Shown: in pieces, positions 8,175 to 15,883 of the stretch
How the letters are laid out: the number at the start of each line of letters is the position of its first letter
Numbering within the stretch: position 1 is the stretch's first letter
Source of the DNA: DATJHM01 sp035493895
Lineage (GTDB): Bacteria; Chloroflexota; Ktedonobacteria; Ktedonobacterales; Ktedonobacteraceae
DNA: 40,126 nucleotides
Direction: 5' to 3'
NCBI GenBank assembly: GCA_035493895.1
Contig: DATJHM010000098.1
Span: 1 to 40,126 of the forward strand
Notes under the pieces: model-generated
Database searches by the model: none
What the model was told of the DNA's origin: nothing
The model's input: the letters and a program-made list of their open reading frames with translations, nothing else
Position numbers and translations under genes: made by a program

Positions 8175-8434
8175 CCAAATACGCACCAACCGAAGAATGG
8201 CTGAGACATTCGAGATGGCCGGTGGGGGCCGTGGATCGGCATAAAGCCCGATCCCTACCTGTTCTGTTAAGCGGAACCGGATCTCGTGTGGCACGGGGGC
8301 ATGTGATTCCCCACTCTCGAAGAAAGGCAGAGGTAGGGATCGGGCTTTATGCCGATCCACGGCCCCCACCGGCCATCTCGAATACCACATCCTTTTTTAG
8401 ATTGATGCATATTAGGCGCAGACAAGCGCAGGTG
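8175..8434. repeat. Palindromic MITE-like element B with 53-bp perfect arms
   Basis: The arms 8208-8260 and 8331-8383 are exact reverse complements over 53 bp, including GATGGCCGGTGGGGG at the outer side, and enclose a 70-bp centre. Imperfect pairing continues outward (AATACGCACCAACC against AATATGCATCAATC inverted) and the right edge reaches a GCGCAGACAAGCGC terminus. Arms and centre are related to element A (4548-4826), but the centre lies in the opposite orientation. It separates the NagB-like gene from the hydrolase/kinase pair. Perfect arms imply recent origin or active correction. Confidence 0.88.
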
Positions 8435-8447
8435 ACAAGAAACGGTG

Positions 8448-9188
8448 TTAAATGAACTTCGGGTCTACTTCTGAAGCGGACTCTTTGTCAAGGAACAGGC
8501 TATACTGTGGATGCGTTTTCAAGATCGTGGCGGGAACGGTATTGGTGACCTCTTGCTCGAAGAAAGCGCGGATGGCATTTGCCTTCGCTTTGTGGGGAAC
8601 GGATGAGATAATGACGTCGCTTTGCAGAATCTGGTGAACCGTCATGGTGATTGCCTGTTGTGGGACGGCATCAACTCCGGGAAACCAGCCCTCTCGTACC
8701 TGCTGCTTTTTGCAGTTTTCGTCCAGGTTCACGACGATGTACGCTTCTTTCGTCGCGAAATCGGCGGGAGGATCATTAAATGCGATATGGGCGTTTTCTC
8801 CGATGCCGATCAGCGCAAGATCGATCGGCTCTTTGCGAATTTCACGGCTCAATTCTGCAAGATGCTCTTCGATATCTCCCTCGCCATTCACAAAATGCAC
8901 CATCTGGATCGGCACCAGGTTCACAAAACGCTCTTGCAAATATTTTCTGAAGCTGGCTGGATGTTGCGTGGAAAGGCCGACATATTCGTCAAGATGAAAC
9001 ATCTCGACCTTCGTCCAATCAATCTCTTTTTTGACGAGCGCTTCTATGGTTTCAAATTGTGATGCTCCCGTCGACAGGACCAGACGCACCTTGCCCTTTT
9101 CGGCGATCCGCTCATTGATGATGTGCGCAGCCAGTGAAGCGGCTGTTTCGCCCAGTTCTTGAGCATCTTGTAAAATATGTACCTTCAT
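8448..9188 (-). CDS. Glucosamine-6-phosphate deaminase/isomerase family (NagB-like)
   Basis: This 246-residue protein matches the NagB/6-phosphogluconolactonase fold, whose NagB branch converts glucosamine-6-phosphate to fructose-6-phosphate and ammonia. Family motifs are LSTGAS (38-43, phosphate loop), FHLDEYVGL (64-72; D67 equals the general base D72 of E. coli NagB) and GIGENAHIAFNDPP (128-141; H134 equals H143). The position equal to E. coli D141 is asparagine (N132), a variant that may tune or alter catalysis. The ATG at 9188 follows GGAGGAGAG; a longer frame to 9326 has no added domain. It reads toward the hydrolase/ROK pair but is separated from them by repeat element B. Its role alongside an AgaS-like protein suggests amino-sugar use. 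Confidence 0.85.
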   Translation of the reverse strand: MKVHILQDAQELGETAASLAAHIINERIAEKGKVRLVLSTGASQFETIEALVKKEIDWTKVEMFHLDEYVGLSTQHPASFRKYLQERFVNLVPIQMVHFVNGEGDIEEHLAELSREIRKEPIDLALIGIGENAHIAFNDPPADFATKEAYIVVNLDENCKKQQVREGWFPGVDAVPQQAITMTVHQILQSDVIISSVPHKAKANAIRAFFEQEVTNTVPATILKTHPQYSLFLDKESASEVDPKFI

Positions 9189-9314
9189 GGTTCTCTCCTC
9201 CGCTACAAATAGAATCTGCGTTTCGCATTGATCTTGCAGGCTAACCTGGTAAAAAAAGCAATCCTCATTGCAAAGGATTGCCTGGGCGAGGCATATGCAA
9301 AAAACATGGTATTT

Positions 9315-9353
9315 ATAAACACTCAAATGTGATCATCTTATTTGAATGTTTAT
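9315..9353. promoter_or_regulatory. Inverted-repeat operator upstream of the nagB-like gene
   Basis: ATAAACACTCAAAT (9315-9328) and ATTTGAATGTTTAT (9340-9353) are reverse complements at 13 of 14 positions across an 11-bp spacer. A second smaller dyad, GTTT-GATTAT-AAAC, follows at about 9358-9371. The location about 130 bp before the start codon in AT-rich DNA suggests an operator, possibly for the DeoR-type regulator at 1262-2053. That link is untested. Confidence 0.5.
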
Positions 9354-9985
9354 TTTTGTTTGATTATAAACACCCTTTCTTTTCGTTGTCAAGAGAAACT
9401 TGTCCGCCCATTTCCTGAATAATGATGATAAACGCCTCTCCTTAGGAGAAGATTCGTAAGTATCTCTCTACTCGTTTTGCCCGCTTACCGGAAAACACAG
9501 CAACTCGAAGACAAAAGAAGAACACTGCCCCGCAAGTACTATGGGAGAGATGAGTGCCTCAGAGAGCCTCTCCAGAGGGATATTGAGGGAATCTTGTGCA
9601 AAATCAGGGAATTATCGAGGAAATCTTGACAAAGCTGAGGGAAAAATGTTACTTTTCTCTGAAAGAAATTGATAATCGTATTTGATTATTTTCTTACTAT
9701 TTTGATCATTTCCCTATCCTGTCCATCCTCTTCCACGAAATGCGATGAATAGGATTTAGTCAGTGGATATCATTCCTACCGTCGTTGATGACCTCTATCA
9801 TGCGTCGAGGCATGCTAGCAACTTCTGTGGTCTGGTTGCATTGAAAGGCAAAAGTGAAGTCATCATGGCCGAAAAAGGGAAAGCGCTTCTTTCCCCTGTC
9901 ATAGAAGCATGTAGTGCGAGCTTGAGTCAATCAAAGGCAAATTCCTAGACCCCAATACGTCGGAACTCGTAACAGGAGCAATGTA
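9354..9985. other. AT-rich intergenic region before the APC permease
   Basis: No convincing gene is visible between the nagB-like promoter region and the permease. A 61-codon GTG-initiated frame at 9763-9948 lacks recognisable similarity and has no strong ribosome site, so it is not called. Repeated words (GGGAAT/GAGGGAATCTTG-like) occur at about 9580-9640, and TTGATAATCG and TTTGATCATT occur at about 9669-9708. A promoter for the permease presumably lies here but cannot be fixed. Confidence 0.4.
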
Positions 9986-11440
9986 ATGAATGACAATGAG
10001 AGCACCTCGGGTGCTCAGCCACAAGCGGGGAAACCTGGATTTGTAAGAGCGCTGGGCCTGGTCCCGGCCACAGCAATCAACATGACGCAGATGGTCGGTA
10101 TCGGCCCGTTTATCACTATTCCGGTCATCCTGGCAACGATGGGTGGACCACAGGCTATGCTCGGCTGGATATTGGGGGCCGTGCTGGCGATGGCAGATGG
10201 ACAGATCTGGGCTGAACTGGGCGCGGCTATGCCCAGCTCCGGTGGAAGTTATGTCTATCTCCGTGAGGCCTATCAATATTGGACAGGCAAACTGGCACCT
10301 TTCCTATTTGTGTGGACGACCCTGCTGGCAACTCCACTCACGATGTCTACCGGTATGATTGGTATCGCGAACTATATCAGTTATTTCGTACCGAGCCTGA
10401 CACCTTTGGAGTTACACTTTATCGCAGTGGGCTTCACTGTCATCACTGTTGCGCTGCTGTATCGGCGTATTGATAGTATTGCTCAGATCACCAAATTCCT
10501 CTGGGTTGGTATGATTATCACGGTCCTGATGATCATTATTGCGGGGGCAACCCATTTCAAAGCAAACCTGGCCTTTGACTTCCCGGCGAACGCCTTTTCG
10601 CTCACACCCCAGTTCTTCCTCGGGTTAGGCGCTGGCATGGGCATCTCGATCTATGACTATCTGGGCTATTATAGCGCGGCCTACCTGGGTGATGAGGTCA
10701 AGCGTCCGGGTCGCGTCATCCCTCTCTCCATCATCATTTCCATCCTGGCGGTAGCCGTCATTGACCTGTCCATTAGCGTTGTGAGCGTTGGCGTTGTGCC
10801 CTGGAGGGAAGCCGCGCAATCGTTAACGATTGGCTCGTTGGTCATGCAGCGAACCTGGGGTTCAACCGCGGCCACAATCATGACGGTGCTGATCATCCTG
10901 ACGGCTTTTGCTTCGGGGTATACGGGATTGCTGGCTGGCTCACGCTTGCCCTATAATGCGGCGAAAGATGGCCTGTTCTTCAGACAGTTTGGTGTTCTGC
11001 ATAAGCGCATGAGCTTCCCACATATCTCTCTGCTGGTGATGGGTCTGATCACGGCCATTGGTTGCTTCCTCAATCTGCAAACGCTTATCAATACGATGGT
11101 AGCCGCTACGATTCTTGTCCAATTTATCGGTCAGATAGGCGCGCTTTTCATTCTGCGTTACAAACAGCCGAAATTGCGCCGTCCCTATCGTGAGTTCCTC
11201 CATCCGCTCTGTAGTATCATTGCGCTGGCAGGCTGGATTTACGTTTTCTTCACGTCACCGTCCCCTTCTGTTCCACTCGCCGTGGGCTGGGTGGTATTAG
11301 GGATCGTGGCATATCTCATCTGGGCCTATTTCGAGAAAGTATGGCCGTTCCGTCCTATTGAAGTCCACGAGGCGTTCATCGGTGCTGAATCGCGAGATGG
11401 CGAGGTGGATGTCTCTGCCGAATTGTCTTCGGCAGATTAA
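9986..11440 (+). CDS. APC-superfamily amino-acid/amine permease
   Basis: This 484-residue, strongly hydrophobic protein has about 12 predicted membrane segments and the N-terminal signature of the amino acid-polyamine-organocation superfamily: MVGIGPFITIP in the first membrane helix and a conserved helix 2-3 region with AMPSSGGSYVYLREAY. Such proteins import amino acids or amines with protons or by exchange across the cytoplasmic membrane. The cytoplasmic tails are short and polar. The ribosome site AACAGGAGCAATGT precedes the ATG. It appears to be a single-gene unit closed by a strong hairpin. It is less similar to the two permeases at 14240 and 17279 than those are to each other. The substrate cannot be named. 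Confidence 0.88.
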   Translation: MNDNESTSGAQPQAGKPGFVRALGLVPATAINMTQMVGIGPFITIPVILATMGGPQAMLGWILGAVLAMADGQIWAELGAAMPSSGGSYVYLREAYQYWTGKLAPFLFVWTTLLATPLTMSTGMIGIANYISYFVPSLTPLELHFIAVGFTVITVALLYRRIDSIAQITKFLWVGMIITVLMIIIAGATHFKANLAFDFPANAFSLTPQFFLGLGAGMGISIYDYLGYYSAAYLGDEVKRPGRVIPLSIIISILAVAVIDLSISVVSVGVVPWREAAQSLTIGSLVMQRTWGSTAATIMTVLIILTAFASGYTGLLAGSRLPYNAAKDGLFFRQFGVLHKRMSFPHISLLVMGLITAIGCFLNLQTLINTMVAATILVQFIGQIGALFILRYKQPKLRRPYREFLHPLCSIIALAGWIYVFFTSPSPSVPLAVGWVVLGIVAYLIWAYFEKVWPFRPIEVHEAFIGAESRDGEVDVSAELSSAD

Positions 11441-11477
11441 GTTGTTTCTTCCTATGAGGACGTAAATCGTTTTATAC

Positions 11478-11544
11478 TTGATGGTGTGGGCAAACAAGCT
11501 GCGTGAAAATGGAACGCGTGGTTTGCCTGACACCATCAAATTTT
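11478..11544 (+). terminator. Strong stem-loop terminator after the APC permease
   Basis: The stem pairs TTGATGGTGT (11478-11487) with ACACCATCAA (11530-11539), then GGCAAAC (11489-11495) with GTTTGCC (11521-11527), then GCGT with ACGC around a nine-base loop. TTTT follows the stem. It lies 38 bp after the permease stop. Confidence 0.75.
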
Positions 11545-11648
11545 GGTTACAGGTGTACAACGCCGTATGAACGAATAGCGAACCGCATATCACGCCTACA
11601 TCAAAGCACATTTCGCTAAACATCTCGCACCCTTTGCTACATCATCTA

Positions 11649-11670
11649 TGTAGAGGCGCGGCTTGTATAC
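11649..11670. repeat. Fragment of the GTAGAGGCGCGGCTTGT repeat terminus
   Basis: TGTAGAGGCGCGGCTTGT matches the terminus of the palindromic elements found elsewhere in the window (4548, 19055, 23418, 29460). No matching opposite arm is evident, so this is a solo or decayed end located between the terminator and the SDR gene. Confidence 0.6.
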
Positions 11671-11725
11671 GGGAATGGTGGGAACCTTTTGACGGGAGAA
11701 TTTGTGTGAACAAGGAGACACTTGT

Positions 11726-12553
11726 ATGAGCAACGACGAATTTGCCGGGAAGGCCGTGATCGTCACCGGAGGAGCCCAGGGAATGGGACGAACCATTGCG
11801 GAACAATTTCTTCTGCAAGGTGCACGCGTCCTGATCTTCGACCTGGATGCTAAACTGGCTGAGCAGACGGCGCGAGAGCTGTCACCGGATAGTAGTGCGG
11901 TGATAGGTTTCGGTGGCAATGTGAGCCTGCGTGCGGATGTGCATCGGGCCGTCGAGCTATGCGTTGAGCGCTTTGGTCGCCTTGACGTGATGGTTGCGCA
12001 GGCTGGTATTGGCGATGCTCAACCGTTGCTGGAAATTGAAGAGGCGAGCTGGCAGCGCATCATGGCGGTCAATCTTACCGGCGTCTTCCTCTGTACGCAG
12101 GAGGCAGGTCGGGTCATGGCTCGTCAGGGTGGTGGAACGATTGTCGCGATGGCCTCGACGAATGCCTTCCAGGTGGAAGAGAACCTGTCCCATTACAATA
12201 CCTCCAAAGGTGGTGTGGTCGCGTTTGTGCGCTCGGCGGCCCTTGATTTGTCACGCCATGGTATTCGCATTAATGCGGTTGCCCCGGGCGTCGTCCTGAC
12301 GCGTCTATCGGCGTGGATCACCGCCGATCCCGACCGCGCTACGAATTATTTGAAGCAAATCCCGCTTCGCCGTTTCGCCGAGACCATCGATGTCGCCAAC
12401 GCGGTCCTCTTTCTGTCCTCCAGCAAATCGGCCTATATTACCGGCCAGATGCTCGTGCTGGACGGCGGCCAGACCCTGGGCATTATGGATGATGGTGCTC
12501 CTGCTGCTCCCATGCCGGGCTCAGAAAACCACGGCCTATCAGGAGATGAATAG
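11726..12553 (+). CDS. SDR-family NAD(P)-dependent oxidoreductase
   Basis: This 275-residue classical short-chain dehydrogenase/reductase has the cofactor motif TGGAQGMG (14-21), the active-site N116, S144 and the YxxxK pair Y157/K161 (YNTSK), so all catalytic residues are present. The usual NAG motif is AQAG here. Family members oxidise alcohols or reduce ketones of sugars, fatty acids and many secondary metabolites. The C-terminus carries an extra 20 or so residues after LDGGQT that are rich in small and polar residues. The ATG at 11726 is eight bases after AAGGAG; an upstream TTG frame is rejected. It stands alone between a terminator and a convergent gene, so its substrate is unknown. Confidence 0.87.
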   Translation: MSNDEFAGKAVIVTGGAQGMGRTIAEQFLLQGARVLIFDLDAKLAEQTARELSPDSSAVIGFGGNVSLRADVHRAVELCVERFGRLDVMVAQAGIGDAQPLLEIEEASWQRIMAVNLTGVFLCTQEAGRVMARQGGGTIVAMASTNAFQVEENLSHYNTSKGGVVAFVRSAALDLSRHGIRINAVAPGVVLTRLSAWITADPDRATNYLKQIPLRRFAETIDVANAVLFLSSSKSAYITGQMLVLDGGQTLGIMDDGAPAAPMPGSENHGLSGDE

Positions 12554-12586
12554 GAAATTGCTGTTCTGCAAAAATTGGGAATGATC

Positions 12587-12622
12587 CTTGTAGCGGCAGG
12601 GGTTTATCTCTGCTGCTACAAG
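12587..12622. terminator. Hairpin between convergent SDR and alpha/beta hydrolase genes
   Basis: CTTGTAGC (12587-12594) and GCTACAAG (12615-12622) are exact reverse complements, with a further GCAG/CTGC pairing inside. It lies in the 80-bp gap between convergent stop codons and can serve both directions. It lacks a clear T-run, so function as an intrinsic terminator is tentative. Confidence 0.5.
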
Positions 12623-12633
12623 AATAACGTTGC

Positions 12634-13482
12634 TTATAGCGCTCCCAGAAAATCCAGCACGATCTGGTTGAACTCGGCTGGCTTCTCCATAAAAGGATGA
12701 TGCGCTGTCTCAGCCATGATCACCTTTTTAGCACCTGGAATCTCTGCGGCCAGTTGATCCAGCGGATTTGGCACGTCCAGTTCTCCTAAAATGACGAGCG
12801 TCGGCACTCCGATCTCCGCCAGACGCCCAATGGCTGGCGGCTCTAATGGCACTGTTGGCGTCTCAGCCTGCGCTACATTATCCGGGCGCTCCCAGTTGCG
12901 AGTCGTCATCTCGCGTACCCGCTTGCGCACTTCGGGAGCCGCCTGACCCGGAAGTCGGCCCGGTCCATCCGTCCACAATTCGAGCGAGATCTCAACTGCT
13001 CGCGCAATGTCGTGCTGCGCGGCCGCCTCATTCAGGCTGGCATACATGCGCATGACATCTGGATGCTGTTTCATTGCTTCCTCTGATGGCCGAAATCCGC
13101 TTACTCCTGCCGTGATCGGGATCAGTGCGTCGACCATCTCGGGATGCTCAAGCGTAAAATCGATCGCCAGCACGCCTCCTCCAGAGACTCCCATGATATA
13201 GGCGCTCTCGATGTCCAGGAATTTCAGCAATTCGTAGAGGTCCTGACGATCAGAATAAGATTTCCCTTTCGTGATCAGCCCCGAATCGCCAAAGCCTCGC
13301 TGATCGTAGCGGATGACCCTGTAGTGTTGGGCGAAGACTGCGAACTGATCGTCCCACGATCTTCTATCCAGAAGGTGCCCATGTATGAGAACGAATGGAT
13401 GACCCGTACCTGCAACTTCGTAATACAGCGTTGTGCCGTTTACTTCTGCAATGCTCGTCTGCGCATGTTTTGCGTTTGCCAT
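12634..13482 (-). CDS. Alpha/beta-fold hydrolase
   Basis: This 282-residue protein is a compact alpha/beta hydrolase of the haloperoxidase/lactonase/esterase type. The oxyanion-hole HGH (34-36), nucleophile S100 in GVSGGG (98-103), acid D236 in GELDVPNP and histidine H261/H262 in ETAHHPFMEKP form a complete triad. The YDQRGFGDSG segment (59-68) is typical of the family. No signal peptide or membrane segment is seen. The start codon follows an AAGGAGAT ribosome site. It is a monocistronic unit facing the SDR gene. Likely reactions are hydrolysis of a small ester or lactone, but there is no neighbour that fixes the substrate. Confidence 0.85.
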   Translation of the reverse strand: MANAKHAQTSIAEVNGTTLYYEVAGTGHPFVLIHGHLLDRRSWDDQFAVFAQHYRVIRYDQRGFGDSGLITKGKSYSDRQDLYELLKFLDIESAYIMGVSGGGVLAIDFTLEHPEMVDALIPITAGVSGFRPSEEAMKQHPDVMRMYASLNEAAAQHDIARAVEISLELWTDGPGRLPGQAAPEVRKRVREMTTRNWERPDNVAQAETPTVPLEPPAIGRLAEIGVPTLVILGELDVPNPLDQLAAEIPGAKKVIMAETAHHPFMEKPAEFNQIVLDFLGAL

Positions 13483-14239
13483 ATTGCCATCTCCTTTTTT
13501 TTATGCATCTTTTTCTATGATATCAGCGAAAGCGGTCAGGAACGACCCTGTATAGAGGCTTCAGGGCTATCGCGCGAGTTCGCGGGCGCGGCTCCATTCA
13601 AGGGCGAGAGGGGTGGAGCGAGTTCCCTGGCACCGTTCCGTTCCTCTCCACCGTGCCACTACTGGATCTACGCAGCTTCACTCTTACCCTTCACAACAAT
13701 TGATGGGCTTAAAATATTGTGTCTTTGAAATATACCTTTCTTGCTTGAATAATGATTTATAGCATTGTCTATTATCTGTCAGGATGTAGAACGGCCAGAA
13801 TAAAAAAAGCATAAAGATTCTTCTGTTTATAAAAACACCTGCATAATTCCCATATACACAAGACACAAAAATTGCTATACTTGCTGAGAGGCACATGTAA
13901 TCCTTTATCGTAGCCCACTGCTATTACTTTGCTTATAAAATGAAGGTATACATTTTTTCTCTGAAGCCAACCTTTCTTGTTTCATTTAACGCAAAACATG
14001 CGCCTCATTATACGCAACAAGGGAACGATTCAATACTATTCAGGGAGGCTCTATCCTGAAAATATCTTCTGGCTCCTCAGCTTCGGCACGACAGGTTCAT
14101 CTGTCAGGTAAATCAATGAATGTCGATTTTATAGAAAAATAAGGAGGGATTCAAGAAACCATGTACTGTTTACATCATTTGAGAAGAGGACGTGCCAGCA
14201 TCTCTTGAGCTCTCCTGAGGTGAAAGGAATGAGAACGCT
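13483..14239. other. 757-bp intergenic region: repeat module plus AT-rich upstream DNA
   Basis: The first part (to about 13680) holds an inverted copy of the CAGTAG.GGCACGG module. The remainder (about 13690-14160) is markedly AT-rich and contains no frame with recognisable similarity or a good ribosome site. A small hairpin (ACAG/CTGT around GTTCAT near 14090-14106) precedes the APC permease leader. A promoter for the permease-ligase-permease operon presumably lies here but I could not assign one. Confidence 0.45.
13600..13664 (-). repeat. Solo CAGTAG.GGCACGG repeat module, inverted
   Basis: Read on the minus strand, this begins CAGTAGTGGCACGGTGGAGA and ends CTCTCGCCCTT, matching the modules at 23473, 26009 and 36193 almost base for base over about 65 bp. 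Further GC-rich partial pairing continues to about 13550. Confidence 0.75.
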
Positions 14240-15847
14240 ATGAGTTCTCCCCAGACAATTGAAGATCAGACCTCTGCTATCCTGCCATCTGAAACGTATG
14301 TTGAAAAGGCAATGCCTCAATTTTTGCAAACATTTGACCTGCTGGCGATGTTTATTGTGGCTATATTTTTTATCGTCAATGCGCCGATTGCGGCATCCGG
14401 TGGGATGACAGCCTATATGTACTGGTTTGCTGGCTGTCTCACATTTTTTCTTCCCAGCGTCATTGCGGTGGCTCAGCTTGGCGTCATTTTTCCGGGCGAA
14501 GGCTCATTGTATACCTGGACCCATCATGCGCTGGGTCCGTATTGGGCTTTTTTTGCCAGCACCTGTTATTGGTTTCCTATCCCACTGATCCTGGTTTCTT
14601 GTTCTGATACGATCGTGGGCTTCATTCAGGGGCTCCATAGCAACTGGCTTGTGGAGCCCTGGCAGCAGGGGCTCACGATCTGCGCGATCGTTCTCCTCTC
14701 GGGCGTGATTGCCTGCCAACCTGCAAAGGTGGTGCAGCACCTGGTCAACTGGGCCGCCGGACTGATCGTGTTCGCAATTGTCCTGCTTGTCCTGGCTACC
14801 GTGCTCTGGTTGTCTCATGGACGCATGATCATGACGAGCTTTCTACATGCTAGTGACTGGTCAATCGGTCCACAAAATTTCGGCTTATTTAGTCTGGTAA
14901 CCCTCGCTTATTTAGGTGCGCATGTACCATTAAATTTAGGAGGCGAGATTAGGGGGAACCGCACAAAGCAGGGCCGAACTGCCATCTCCACGCATCTGCT
15001 CTGGGGGGGGCTGTTCGTCTTTGTCGGCTATATTGTGGTGACCATGTGCCTTCAGATCGTGCAAGGTCCGGTCAATGGGAGCGTACCGTTTGCGCTCGTG
15101 ATGACGGTCGAGGCGACGATGGGCAACGTAGCCGGGGGCGTGATGGCGATTTGTATCATGGCGTTCTTCCTGATTGCGGCGGTGATGTATAACGCGTCTT
15201 TTTCGCGGATACTGCTGATTGGAGCCATTGACGAACAGATACCGGTCTCGGTCGGGCTGCTCAATAAAAATCGCGTTCCGGCCAGAGCGGTAATTTTACA
15301 GACGTCTCTTGCCCTCATCGTCGCCGTGCTTGTCTTTATCGTGGTTCCCTATATTTTCAAGATCGGCACACCGGCTGCCCTGGCGACCGAGTTCTACACG
15401 GTTGGGCAGGCCTTTGTTTCGATTATCTGGGCTCTGATCACGCTCTTCCTGTATATCAATCTGGCTGCTCTGAGCATTCGTGCCCCTGAGCTCTTGAAAG
15501 GGAAGCGCTTGTTCCCCTCTGGCGTCATCTGGTTGGCGATTGTGGTCGGGCCGCTGGGCTGTTTCGCGACGATTGCCGGGGCGCTGGAGTATTCCTGGAT
15601 TCCGCAACAGATTCCCAATGGCATATGGGGCGGTATCATTCTCGGGCTTGTGCTCACGACGGCAATGATTGTGGGCGTGGGGAGCATCTATGCCACCAGC
15701 GTTGCTGCCTGGGAACGTTTGAGCAGCGAAAGCGGCTATAGCGCAGGGGAGGAATCGTCTTCTCAATGGCGAGAAAAGCTTGCGCAGGCGAGCATCGAAG
15801 AACAGAAGAGGGAAAGGAGCGAGGAACGACCCACACGCTTTTATTGA
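14240..15847 (+). CDS. APC-family permease, first of the permease-ligase-permease operon
   Basis: This 535-residue membrane protein has about 12 predicted helices and a long polar C-terminal tail (about the last 45 residues, rich in Ser, Glu, Arg). It is clearly paralogous to the permease at 17279: both share the NAP-I-AS-GG---Y-YW pattern in helix 1-2 and the FPGEGS-Y-WT motif in the following loop. The family moves amino acids or amines across the cytoplasmic membrane. It is followed after 36 bp by a glutamine-synthetase-like gene, implying that its substrate is amidated or glutamylated after uptake. The start at 14240 is preceded by GAGGTGAAAGGA at somewhat long spacing. Confidence 0.87.
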   Translation: MSSPQTIEDQTSAILPSETYVEKAMPQFLQTFDLLAMFIVAIFFIVNAPIAASGGMTAYMYWFAGCLTFFLPSVIAVAQLGVIFPGEGSLYTWTHHALGPYWAFFASTCYWFPIPLILVSCSDTIVGFIQGLHSNWLVEPWQQGLTICAIVLLSGVIACQPAKVVQHLVNWAAGLIVFAIVLLVLATVLWLSHGRMIMTSFLHASDWSIGPQNFGLFSLVTLAYLGAHVPLNLGGEIRGNRTKQGRTAISTHLLWGGLFVFVGYIVVTMCLQIVQGPVNGSVPFALVMTVEATMGNVAGGVMAICIMAFFLIAAVMYNASFSRILLIGAIDEQIPVSVGLLNKNRVPARAVILQTSLALIVAVLVFIVVPYIFKIGTPAALATEFYTVGQAFVSIIWALITLFLYINLAALSIRAPELLKGKRLFPSGVIWLAIVVGPLGCFATIAGALEYSWIPQQIPNGIWGGIILGLVLTTAMIVGVGSIYATSVAAWERLSSESGYSAGEESSSQWREKLAQASIEEQKRERSEERPTRFY

Positions 15848-15883
15848 TCTTCGCTAGTTTCGAAAAAGGAGAAAATTGTACGC

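Noticed and set aside
9763..9948. 61-codon GTG-initiated frame upstream of the APC permease
   Set aside because: No recognisable domain, no clear ribosome site and it lies in presumed promoter DNA.
13684..13896. Hydrophobic 70-codon minus-strand frame in AT-rich intergenic DNA
   Set aside because: Composition follows the AT-rich background; no ribosome site or family motif.
14040..14239. Riboswitch in the leader of the permease-ligase operon
   Set aside because: Only a small hairpin is visible; no conserved riboswitch core could be matched.
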